Of a stretch of DNA of 64,000 bases, positions 11,362-21,492 are shown piece after piece. Position 1 is the stretch's first letter; each line of letters starts with the position of its first letter. Source of the DNA: Adiantum capillus-veneris (taxonomy: Eukaryota > Streptophyta > Polypodiopsida > Polypodiales > Pteridaceae); NCBI GenBank assembly GCA_014529385.2, contig CM043960.1, positions 40,045,281 through 40,109,280 of the forward strand. The letters run 5' to 3'. The notes below the pieces were generated by a model. That model had not been told where the DNA came from and did no database searches. It saw only the letters and a program-made list of their open reading frames with translations. A program made the position numbers and the translations under genes.

Positions 11362-12106
11362 GGGCTTTCAGGTCTTCCCTCAATGATCTCAAAAGGTGCC
11401 TTTCCTGTAGAAGTATGTACAGTATTATTGTAAGCATACTCTATAAGTGGTAAGTACTTTTACCATTGTGAGCGTTGATCTACTTTGTAACATAAGTCTT
11501 TAGTAGATCGAATATTATAAGATTGGCTATCTCACTTTGCCCATCCGTTTGTGGGTGATAGGCCAAAGAGAAATTCAATCTTGTTCCTAGATTTTCAAAG
11601 AGACCTTTCCAAAAATTAATGGTCATCCTAGGATCTCTATCTGACACAATGGATGAAGGTAGTCCATGGTTTTTGAAAATTTGTGATATGAAGAGAGTTT
11701 CCATTTGATGTGGTTTAATAGTCTTTTCTATAGGAATAAAATGTGCTTGCTTACTACACCTGTCGACTATTGTCCATATCCCCTTATTTCCATGGATAGA
11801 TTTGGGTAATCCAAAGATGAAATCCATGGATATACTCTCCCATGGTGAGTTTGGGATAGGCAATGGCTGGACTAATCCAGGTTGCTTCCCTCTATCATAC
11901 TTGGTCTTTTGGCGTACTACACATTTTGAAACATACTCTTGTATGTGCATTTTCATGGTAGGCCAATCGAAATACGTCTCTGCTCCTCAAAGAGTAGGTT
12001 GAATACCTCTATGCCCCACGTAGGGAGGAGCATGGGATTCATACATAACTTTCTCACAAAGGGAATGTGTAACACATAGCCTATTTTCGTGCAGAAGATA
12101 ACCATC
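11362..12106 (-). pseudogene. Integrase zinc-binding and catalytic core
   Basis: The core is open at 11956-11480. It shows the DDE residues in context: SMDFIFGLP (first Asp), IVSDRDPRM (second Asp) and HPQTDGQSE (Glu). The upstream HHCC zinc domain is read in a broken frame (SHAPPYVGHRG, then KCVVRQKTK), and the last Cys of the usual CVVCQ is replaced by Arg. A stop near 11480 and a frame change before 11361 separate it from the C-terminal region. The enzyme would insert the element cDNA into the host chromosome; this copy cannot. Confidence 0.85.
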
Positions 12107-12772
12107 CTACAAGGTGAATGGTTCCTCTTTCTTTCCCAAAGCAAGGGCTGACATTATGTCTCTAAAGTTAGGGTCAGTAGCATACTCATCTATCATAGAA
12201 GATAGATCATTGTGAGTAGCTATAGACACAATAGTAACTTTTGGTCGTCGTGAAAGTGCATCAGCCACTTGATTGTGATTACCAGCAATGTGAGCAATAG
12301 GGAAATTAAATTGAGAAAGTAAATTTGCCCACCTCATTTGTTTTTCGGAAATTTCTGTTTGCATCATGAAATAATTGAGACTTTGGTGGTTGGTTCGTAG
12401 GATAAATGGAGTCCCCAATAGGGAGTGCTTACATGTGTCTAGGGCATGTAGAACAACTAAAATCTCTTTCTCATAAATGCCCAAGACTCGTTCATCTGTA
12501 TTGAGCCTTCCGCTCTCATATGCTATGGCATGCCCTTCTTGAAGCAAAACTGCTCTAAGGCAATCACCACAAGCATCGCATTGGACGTCAAATGGCTTTG
12601 AGAGATCGGGAAGCATGAGGACTGGTTGAGAGGTAAGCTTCTCCTTGAGCTTGTCAAAAGAATTTTTCTCGTTAGTATTCCATACATACTTAACATTCTT
12701 CTTAGTAAAGTCATGTAGTGGTCTTGCTACTTGGGAGAATTTTGCTATGAAGCGTCTATAGTATACGCACAT
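12107..12772 (-). pseudogene. RT connection and RNase H domain
   Basis: Minus-strand frame of 221 codons. It begins at the RT connection (YYRRFIAKFSQVARPL, usual YYRRFI..FS), then FDVQCDACGDCLRAVL in place of the usual E.D.AS..G.GAVL, and ILRTNHQSLNYF in place of TDHQSL. The RNase H end has HNQVADALSRR, the standard DALSR exit motif. The first active-site region is altered (DVQCDACGD). It would degrade the RNA of the RNA/DNA hybrid during reverse transcription. Confidence 0.87.
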
Positions 12773-13478
12773 ACCAATAAAACCTCTTAGCTCATGTAGA
12801 TTCCTTAGGCTAGTCCATGCTTTTATTAACTCTAGCTTTTATGGATCCATACGGATAACATCTTGAGAGACAATATGACCTAAGTTTTGAATCTCTTGAC
12901 TTAAAAATCACTTTTCTTTTGGTTGAGAAAAAGCTTATTCTCCCTCAATGGTTGAAAAATCATTAGAGATGTTGCTTATGTTCCTGCAAAGACTTGGAGT
13001 AGATGATGATATCATCAAAGAACTCCAGTGAATTTACGATAAGGTCTAAATTTTTCTCCATTAGACAATTGAACGTAGCTGGTGCATTAGTCAAGCCAAA
13101 AGGCATGACTAGATATTCATAAAGATCAAATGTTGTGCGAAACACCGTCTTTAGCATATATTCCTCCACTATCCTTATTTGATGATAGCCACTTTTAAGG
13201 TCAATCCTATTGAAGTAGGTAGTGCCTTGTAGCTTATCAAACAAATCTTCTACCCGAGGCATGAGAAATTTGTTTTTGATAGTGATATGGTTTAGTGTTC
13301 GATGGTCCACACACATACGGTATGTACCATCTTTCTTTTGCACTAAAAGGACTAGAGAACGAAAGGAAGAGGAACTAGGCCTCACCATACCTTTGTCTAC
13401 CAATTCTTGTACTTGCCTCATGATCTCCTCTTGTTGAGTTTGTGAGACTTGATTAGGAGGCTTGTTAGGCGGTGAGTT
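12773..13478 (-). pseudogene. Reverse transcriptase of the chromovirus
   Basis: The open part is 13421-12963 (152 codons). It contains KGMVRPSSSSF, QKKDGTYRMCVDHRTLNH, FNRIDLKSGYHQIR, YEYLVMPFGLTNAPATF and the catalytic FDDIIIYS (usual YLDDILIYS). From 12962 to 12773 it continues with stops: LGHIVSQDVI, then ELRGFIGMCVYYRRF. It connects to the protease frame through a stop right after DHRIELLP. This is the polymerase that copies the element RNA; the catalytic DD pair is present, but the polyprotein is broken. Confidence 0.9.
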
Positions 13479-14594
13479 TCATGGAAGGAGCTCAATGCGA
13501 TGGTCATCATCCCCTCGTTTTGGAGGTGAGTCCATAGGGATATCATCGATAAGCACATCTTGGAATCCTTTTAGAAAATTAGACAAGTCTAAATCTTCTT
13601 TATTCCTACCATTAACATTTGATGAAACATTAGGATCTTTTAGAGACCCTTTGACAAAAATCATGTATGTAGAAATTGAGCTCTTCATTGACTTATCAAA
13701 AGCAAGAGGATTTACAAGTGGAATAGTGCAACCACGCTGACTAGCATCTACATACATGTTCTTTCCCCTATAGGCAAAGTAGATTCTCCTTTTAGGGAAC
13801 TTCATATTGGCAGCCATGCAACCAAACCGTGGCGCCCCTAGGATAGCATCCTCATGGTGGAGAGGAGAAATGAAGAAGTCTTCTTTGTCGACATAGCTGT
13901 GGACATGAAGCCTCAAATTCCCAATCAAGGGAGTAATGGAGGCTTGATGTCCCTTGAAAGCTGCATCAGTCGTTACCATATCTCCCATCTCAAAAGATTG
14001 AATGCCCAACTTGGTGGCCAACTCCGTTGATATGAAGTTGTGAGTAGAGCCAGGGTCAAGCAAGATGAATGCATCATGCTCTCTTACCTCTCCCCAAGCA
14101 TAGGAAAGTGATGATCCTTTGCAATGAGCATCATCTTTTGGAGCTTCGATGGTGGAAGCCCTAGGAGTCTCATTGCAAGTATTCTTCTTGGGGCAAGAAC
14201 GATAGCCATGTCCTTGCTCCCCACACTTAAAACACTTATGGTCCTTGCAAAAATCTTTAACATCTTCAGGAGAGAGTTTGTTTTTACCTTTGTAAACTCC
14301 CTTCTCCTTGAACTGATTGTTGTTGTTGTTGTTGTTGGAAGTGCCTTGGGAAAGAATTTTGAAAGTGCCTTTGTAAACTCCCTTCTCTTTGAACTGATTG
14401 TTGTTGTTGTTGGAAGTGCCTGGGGAAGAATTTTGAAACTTGGTTTTCCCCTTTGCATCATTTTTGTCTTTGTTTTCCATGGGCTTGACATTTCGTCTAG
14501 CCCCTTGAAGGAAATTGATGCGTGGAGCAACCATGGTGTGATGAATTACTTCACTAATAGTACCAGGCTGTTGAGAGTTGATGTATTCGGCCAT
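13479..14594 (-). pseudogene. Gag C-terminus, zinc knuckle and protease
   Basis: Minus-strand frame of 371 codons. It starts in gag (MAEYINSQQPGT), passes two Asn-rich repeat units (FQNSS...NNNNQFKEKGVYKG, an internal duplication of about 27 residues), then a zinc knuckle CFKCGEQGHGYRSC (CX2CX4HX4C). The aspartic protease follows as FILLDPGSTHNFIS, where the usual active-site DSG reads DPG. It ends with DDHRIELLP, the conserved boundary into RT. The frame is the longest left in this element. Confidence 0.88.
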
Positions 14595-15636
14595 CTCTTT
14601 AGTTAATCCCGCACAAAATTGCTACCTTTGCTTGGAAAATTCTATCTTTTGAAAGACAGTAGCTTTGAGATGTAAATCCCAAAACTTTTCTACATACTTG
14701 TGGATAGACTCATGAGAGAGAAGCTTCAAGATGCACCATTTGGTAAGCACTTTGTCCTTTGGATCACTTGCAAGGAATCACTTCATGATGGAAACTCCTA
14801 GAGTTTTCCATGTCTTTGGGGCTTTGCCGTTTCCACGAAGGCTAGCCCACCACTAAGGAGCTGATTTTTGAAAGTGCATAGCTACAGGGTGTAGCTTGGA
14901 GGGAAAGCCCTCGTATCCAAAGGCCGCATCAAATTGCTGGATGAAGGCCTATACTTTGTTGGTAGCACCAAAGGTGCCATCATAGGTGAGAAAAGAGATA
15001 CTCTTTCCTCCCTCCTTGAACTTCTTTATCTTTTGTGACCTTCTCCAGCAGGGAATGATTTGTGATGTCCTCCCCTCTTGTATTCTCTAGGAGAATAGCC
15101 ATAGATTTTGTTGAAAGAGGAGGAAGGTGAAGAAGAAGGAGAAGAGGGTGGTGACCTCTTCCTAGCCCTTTTCTCCCTTTGTTTCCTCTCTTCCGTTTTG
15201 GAGTGACAAGGAGAATGACTATATGTTGATCTTTTCCTCTTGGGAGTAGTGGGCCATCGTCTATCCCACTGTCTTTGTGGAGCCACATCTTCAGAGGTGC
15301 TTAATGTTTCATTGCTTTCTTGCTCATTGGATTCCTCCTCTTGATGGGAGAGAGTCTTTTTTTGGGGGTCTCTTCAAGAGGCCTCCTAAGCTCTCTCTCC
15401 TCTTGGAGAGGAAGGGAAATTCCATAAGCACGAAGTTGTTGAGTAACTTCGGCTTGCAAAGTAGGGCTGCCCATAGCTTGCTGCAATCTAGTGACGAGAT
15501 AATTCACAAACATGGGAGCATCATCATTAGCACCTTCATGTGCAAAATCAAAGCTATCAATGTTCATTCTACTCTCTTGATTACTGTCAGCCATGTTAAC
15601 AAAATTTATGTATGTACTTAGTGTATGCTTTGGCAA
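14595..15636 (-). pseudogene. Gag N-terminal region of the chromovirus
   Basis: Open at 15636-15301. A likely initiator is MADSNQESRMN at 15594; an upstream in-frame ATG at 15636 is also possible. DFAHEGANDDAP and VTRLQQAMGSPTLQ follow. A basic Ser/Arg-rich stretch at 15286-14980 (HSKTEERKQREKRARKRS) is in another frame. Then come stop-interrupted capsid-like pieces (GYEGFPSKLHPVAMHFQ, ESIHKYVEKFWDLHLKATVF) resembling the Retrotrans_gag domain. Gag forms the virus-like particle; this copy has several frameshifts and stops. Confidence 0.75.
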
Positions 15637-15992
15637 TTCAAAACCTTATTTTCCACTCCTCTTAGCCTTTGAAAATTGGCTCTTAAGTATCTACACCCAC
15701 GGATCAAAGTGGTTAATAGAGAGTAGAGGATTAGGTCTAACATAGCAGAGTTGCTGAGGGCTAGCTCCTTTTGGACTTCTTATGGCTCAATAACGGTAAA
15801 GCCACACGCAAGTCTAGAAAGACTCCATTATTAAGTCCAAAGCTCCCGAGGTGTGAGCCATATCCCACATAGTGGCTTCAACAAAACTGATAATAGATCC
15901 CAGTTACACTTACCCTAATATAATTAACAACATCAACCATTTATAGGCTACTTAAGGACCTCTCTTCTTAAGCAAGAAAAGAGAAACCAAAT
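15637..15992 (-). other. Chromovirus 5' leader
   Basis: Between the primer-binding site and gag. It carries no reading frame and no repeat that I can support. Confidence 0.6.
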
Positions 15993-16004
15993 GCTCTAAT
16001 ACCA
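15993..16004 (-). other. Primer-binding site, tRNA-iMet type
   Basis: Minus strand TGGTATTAGAGC, one mismatch from TGGTATCAGAGC, the complement of the plant initiator tRNA-Met 3' end. It lies one base inside the LTR end, the expected place for minus-strand DNA priming. Confidence 0.88.
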
Positions 16005-16005
16005 A

Positions 16006-17588
16006 CGTAATGGAATTGGCCCATTAACTTGAGAGTAGCGGAAATTAATGAGAGTACTTTTGAGAAATTACTTTGTGAGCATAGCGGGTGAACATAATTG
16101 AAGATAACAACATAGGCATAGCAATTACTTAACTTCACATGAACAATAATTTTTCAAGAGAGAGAATTTAAAAAACATAACAACAGTTGAGGACCGGATT
16201 TATGTGGAGCCGGTCCCCCCTCCAATAGGCATTTGTATTATGATTTCTCCTATTAAGAGAGACTTGTTACAATACAATCTTTGTGTTCCTTACGACCTAG
16301 GTGATGCAATGAATATCGAAAACTTAATGCATCACAATCATAACATAAACTTTGAAAAAAGCTTTAACTATCTCAAGCCTTAGTCCCAAGACTTCAAACA
16401 CCTTCGAAGGTGGAGAGAGCTAGCAGGGAATGAGGGTATCAAAGAGGAAGAAGAAACAATTCATAGGAGAAAGAATTAGTTCCTCACTTATCATAACTCT
16501 TCTTGCTAGCATACATAATAGCATAGTAATGAAGAAGGAGAAGGTGACAAGCTTAAGCATGGCTCTTGGTTGGATTTTCACTCCATAGCCAAGAGTGTTG
16601 GTGTAGGCTCTAAACCTCTACTTGCTTGGATAAGGAGAGGGAGCTCTTGCACTTTGTACCAATGCATAATGAGAGTATGTGTGTGTGTGTGGGTGAGTAT
16701 ACCCCTTCATCAACCCCCTAGCTTGCTTGGGTCGATCCCCCCCCCTTGTAGCTCATACTTGAAGCTCGTTGGACCCCTCCATGCCTAGCCAATCATAAGC
16801 AAGAGTCATACCAAGCAACAAGGGTAGCCTTGGGACAAGTGTCCCCCTTTCCCCTTTGAGAGAGAGGACTTGATAAATGAAAAATCAATTAATTAAATAT
16901 CCTAAATTATCATTGGAACCCTTGGGTGGCCAACCAATAGGCTTCAGGCACACCATGAGGGAAACATGAAGAGGAACTTTCCACGTGTCCCTTATGATTT
17001 TTTTGTACCAAGTAGGCCTTGTGTGAGTGTGTGGATCTTCTCTCTCATACACCCTCTTGTAGGGCTCATACCCTCCTTATAGGGATTGGATTTGACGTTT
17101 TGACACCTCAAGCCCCTCATGCATAGGCCCAGTTCCCACCACAAGCTTGGCCCTTAAGCACTTTAAGCTTGGGCCGGGTTCTCACCTCAAGTACAACCCT
17201 AGCATCTCAAGAATGTCAAGCACCTCAAGCATCTCAAGCACCTCAAGCATCTCAAGCACCTCAATCATCAAGCATGAGAAGCACCTCGAGCTGGGTCAGA
17301 TTTCCGCCTCAAGGTCCAGCCCTAGCTTACCCAAGGTCAAAGGACTTTTACACACGTTATTGGAGGTCTTCAATGAAGTTAACCCTAAGGTCTTATGATC
17401 CATTGGTTAGCCTTGCTCTTTGATAGACCATCTCTCATTTGGGCCCCTTTACCATTGGCCCCGTTTTAGATAGACCTATAAGCACATGTCTATATCTTAA
17501 CCCTTGTTCCCATTTATTCGCCCACATGAAGTGATCTGTTTCATATTAGAAAACCATTTGGGTTGGTTAGATATTAGGTTTTATGAAG
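16006..17588 (-). repeat. Chromovirus 5' LTR
   Basis: 1,583 bp. It matches the other family LTRs at both ends, but the terminal TG (expected ...TGACA on the plus strand at 17588) and CA have mutated. Inside are a GGACCGG/CCGGTCC hairpin (16191-16216), a (GT)n tract and a CTCAAGCAC minisatellite (about 17215-17285). The remaining upper part resembles the 19178-21025 copy in reverse. Confidence 0.88.
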
Positions 17589-17689
17589 ATCGCGAATATG
17601 TGATCACAATAACATTGAGTGATGACATTTCAAAATACATGAGATAGATAGAGCACATCTAGAGGAAGCTATACAACCCATATGGGATC

Positions 17690-18095
17690 AAGATTCAAAA
17701 TTGACAACCCTAAAATAGGTTTTTTATCTTATTCACAATTTTTTTTAGGTGTCAAAAACAACATTTGAGCGTATGAGAGTGTAGAGGACACCATGCCCAT
17801 GCTCGGTATTAAGTTTCATTCCATTTGGAGACCTGTAGCTACACAAATTTGTCTAGATAAGGTTGTGGTAGAGAAAGTAGCTTTTAGTGTCTGACACACA
17901 CTTGTTGGGACTTAGATAAGTAGGAGAGACATAGACTTGGGTTTTTTGAGCGATTGACTATGGGTTTTCTAAGAGATTGTTTATCTCTAGTAGCCTCCAT
18001 GCACTAGTTGGGTCAGCTACGTCCCACGAATTGACATTTTATGTCTATGGTTCTCGCTTTGCTAGCATTGATATGGTGAGGCTTGGTAGCCGATC
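17690..18095 (+). repeat. Dispersed ~400 bp repeat, copy 1
   Basis: The same sequence recurs in the same orientation at about 36455-36830. It includes 'ggagacctgtagctacacaa', 'ataaggttgtggtagagaaa', 'tagcctccatgcactagt' and 'gatatggtgaggcttgg'. It has no coding frame and lies just outside an LTR here; in the second copy it follows an LTR-like segment. Confidence 0.85.
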
Positions 18096-19177
18096 GAAAT
18101 TTTAGCGCCTTTCCCTGGGACAAGGCAACCTAGACTAGAGAAAAAACCTAAACACTCACTTGAATTTACATTACTTCCTCTAGTTTTGACTAAAGTAACA
18201 CATTTTCTATCTTAATCAACGGGGGAGGTGCTTGAGAGTAGAGATGCTTGGTAAGGACCTCGAGAGCTTTTGAAAGTAGGACGACTAGGTATAGGATCCT
18301 TAAGACTAGCTAGTGGTCGGTAAGGGTGTTTCCTAGATAGAAAGTAGGGATTTGAGACTGAAAGTTTCACTTTTCACTTTTTGTGCTCTTTTTTATGTCC
18401 AGTAGGAGTAGGGTAAGTAGAAAACCATCAGGAGTGCATCTAGTAAAAGGTGCATTGAAGAAAACCTTGACAAGTCTATCTTAGGCATGAGACAAGGGGT
18501 TTTTAAGACTAAAATTAAGAAATTTAACCTTCAAGGTGGTAGACCAACTTGTTTAGACTATCTCCATTGATTTTGGAAACATTTTGATTACTGAAAGGCC
18601 TGGTCAAGCCGCCCAAAATTGGAAAAGAACTGCAGACTTCAAACAAAATCAATAAGGAAAAGACAAATATTGCTAAAACTTGAAATCAAGGTGTGGATAA
18701 ATCATAAAACCTGTGGGAAAATCAATCTGTGAAGAAAACAATAAAAAATGCTAAAATTTGGAAGAGACTTATCTTCGATGCACTGAACATAAAAATCTCA
18801 TTAGAAGGAATATTTTTCTCATTTTTCAATCCCCAAGGTCTATAAGGGGTATAATGCATCTCCTAAGCAAGTTTCATTAGAATTGGAGTTGTGCAAAAGT
18901 CAATGCAGCAAGGGAATTGGAAAAACCAGCCTTTAGGCTCAAAATGAGCTAAAAACATTGGTAAGGGGTCAAAACCTCGTGAAATTCAGGGTACAAGCTT
19001 GAAATCACTTAAAGAACCCAACCCAAGCCACAACCTGCAAGAAAATTTGAAAAAAAAGAAGATTTATCCTCAACACATTGAAAATAAATTTCACACCAGG
19101 GAAGTATCTTTGCAAATTTGACATTAGGGTTGTCTTTGGGAGGCCATAAGGACTCCATTTATGAGTTACATGTTAAA
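18096..19177. other. Non-coding DNA between two LTRs
   Basis: No reading frame was recognised. A weak ~290 bp duplication is visible: 'gacttatcttcgatgcactgaa' near 18768 recurs as 'gatttatcctcaacacattgaa' near 19062, each followed by a 'aatctca/aatttca...gaaggaata/gggaagtat' phrase. This style resembles retroelement leader repeats. Confidence 0.45.
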
Positions 19178-21025
19178 TGTCATAAAAACTAATATCTAAC
19201 GAACCCAAATGATTTTCTCATATTAAACTGATCACTTAATGTGGGAGAATAAACGGAAACAAGGGTTAAGATATAGACATGTGATTATAGATCTATCTCA
19301 ACACGGGGCCAATGGTAAAGGATCCCAAATGAGAGATGGTCTATCAAAGAGCAAGGCTAACCAATGGAGCATAAGACCTTAGGGTTAGCTTCATTGAAGA
19401 CCTCCAATAATGTGTGTAAAAGTCCTTTGACCTTAGGTAAGCTAGGATTGAGCTTGAGGCACGGGAACCCTACCCAACTCGAGGTGCTTGTCCTGCTTGT
19501 CATACTTGATGACTTAGGTGCTTGAGGTGCTTGATGATTGAGGTGATTGAGATGCTTGAGGTGATTAATGATTGAGATTCTTGAGGTGCTTGACATGCTT
19601 GAGATGTTAGGGTTGCACTTGAGGTGAGAACCCAGCCCAAGCTTAAAGTGCTTAAGGGCCAAGCTTGTGGTGGGAACTGGGCCTATGCATGAGGGGTTGA
19701 GGTGTCAAAAGGTCAAAGATTCAATCCCTACAAGGAGGGGGCAACGCCTACATGAGGGGGGATGAGAGAGAACACCCACACACTCACACAAGGCTTGCAT
19801 GGTACAAAGAAAGCAAAAGGGACACTTGTCAAGTTCCTCCTCATGTTGCCCTCATGGTGTGCCTAAAGCCTATTGGTTGGCCATCCAAGGGGTCCAATGA
19901 TAATTTAGGGGATTTAATTAATTGATTTTTCATTTATCAAGTCCTCTCTCTCAAAGGGGAAAGGGGGACACTTGTCTCAAGGCTACCCTTGCTACTTGTA
20001 ATGCCTCCTGCTTATGCTTGGCTAGGCCTGGAGGGTTCCAATGAGCTTCAAGCATGAGCTACAAGGGGGGCTCGACCCAAGCAAGCTAGGGGGTTGCTTA
20101 GGGGGTATACTCACCCACACACACAAACACTCTCATTGTGTGCTAGGCAAGGTGCAAGAGCTCCATCTCCTTCTCCAAGCTGCTTGAGAGGTTGAGAGCC
20201 TACACCAACACTCTTGGATATGGAGTGCCAAGAGCCATGCTTCAATGATTAATATTTCCATATCCTTCTTCTTCATTACTATGCTATTATGTATGCTAGC
20301 AACAAGAGTTATGATAAGTGAGGAACTAATTCTTTCTCCTACGAAATGTTTCTTCTTCCTCTTCCCTAACCTCATTCCCTGCTAGCTCTCTCCACCTTCG
20401 AAGGTGTTTGAGGTCTTGGGACTGAGGCTTGGGATAGTTAATGATTTCTACAAAGTGCATGTTATGCTTATTGCAAGAAGGCTAATGGTTTATTGCAAGT
20501 AGATCAGTTACATAATGCAAGTAGATTAAATGTATTGCAAGGAAGATTAATTGTTTCTTTAGGCACAAGTTGATCCATAAAAGTATACATCCTCATGCAC
20601 TCAAATGATTTAGGGAACACAAAGACTAACGATGTTCACGAGTTCTTGATTGTTTTCAAGCTAAGATTGATTGTTGATATTATGCAAAAGCTTGGTGTAT
20701 GAAGCTTCCATCTCCATACTGCCAAAGAGGTCTCAAGGAACACAAAGATTGTATTGTACCAAGTCTCTCTTAATGAGAGAATCTATAATACAAATGCCTT
20801 TTTGGAGGGGGGACCGGCTCCACATAAATCTAGTCCTCAACTGTTGTCATATTCTCTAAAATCTCTCTCTCTCTCTCTTGCAAAAGTATTGTTCATGCCT
20901 AGATAATTAAGTGTTATGATTGAGTTGCTACTACCAATTAAGTTCACCCTCTATGCTCTCAAAGTTGCTCAGTCTAATTCTCTTAATTCCGCTATTCTCT
21001 AAGTTCATAGGCCATTTCCATTATA
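19178..21025 (+). mobile_element. Solo LTR of the chromovirus family
   Basis: 1,848 bp, starting TGTCATAAAA and ending ...GGCCATTTCCATTATA (final CA mutated to TA). The flanking 5-mers are ttaaa (19173-19177) and ttgaa (21026-21030), a 4/5 match to a target duplication. No primer-binding site follows the right end and no polypurine tract precedes the left end, so this is a solo LTR left by LTR-LTR recombination. It contains the CTCAAGCAC-type minisatellite (about 19495-19600) and a mutated hairpin GGACCGG/CTAGTCC (20811-20836). Confidence 0.85.
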
Positions 21026-21030
21026 TTGAA

Positions 21031-21490
21031 ATTGAGGCTACCTATGAGTGCAAATATCTTTGGCATGTCTCAGATAGCTTCAACAAAATTCACATCTTTT
21101 TTGCACAAGGAGTCTATTGAAGGATAGAGAAAGGAAAGACTGTGTCTTTTTGACTCATTGACCAAATTAATGTTAAAATTGTGGAATGACATATGGTTTT
21201 GAGTGTTGATATGCATGGACTCACGACTTAGTGACGAATCAAGAGCAAAATCAAAAGCATTGTGATTGAAATCAAGGCTACATTTCCAGGTTTGAAGTAT
21301 CAGTTCAATTGAGTGAATAAGTCCATATATGTACCCAAGATCTGGTAGAGTTTTGGGAAACTCGATTGGCTTAGGAGAGAATAGGTGTAGAGCATCCACA
21401 AAAGAGAGTGTAAACCAAGGGAGACCATTAGAAACTATTGCTAAAGAAGTCCCAGACACTTACTCCGATTCAAGCTTAGACATGTCTTCC
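21031..21490. other. Unassigned sequence upstream of the decayed gypsy gag
   Basis: No family recognised on either strand. It may be the leader of the decayed element that follows; no LTR end or primer-binding site was found. Confidence 0.4.
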
Positions 21491-21492
21491 TT

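Larger units (their letters stand above)
9052..17588 (-). mobile_element. Ty3/gypsy chromovirus, decayed, minus strand
   Basis: Order on the minus strand: 5' LTR (17588-16006), tRNA-iMet primer-binding site, gag, zinc knuckle, protease, RT, RNase H, integrase, degraded chromodomain-like tail, polypurine tract (10416-10403) and truncated 3' LTR (10402-9052). Gag-protease-RT-RNase H-integrase order identifies Ty3/gypsy, and the IN C-terminus plus tail suggests the chromovirus branch. Frameshifts and stops in every domain show it is dead. No target duplication can be read because the left LTR end is truncated at the LINE junction. The same LTR family occurs at 19178, 32839-34783 and 45171. Confidence 0.92.

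Noticed and set aside
21070-21459. Minus-strand frame of 129 codons
   Set aside because: No recognisable motif; it lies upstream of a plus-strand gypsy remnant and is compatible with chance.
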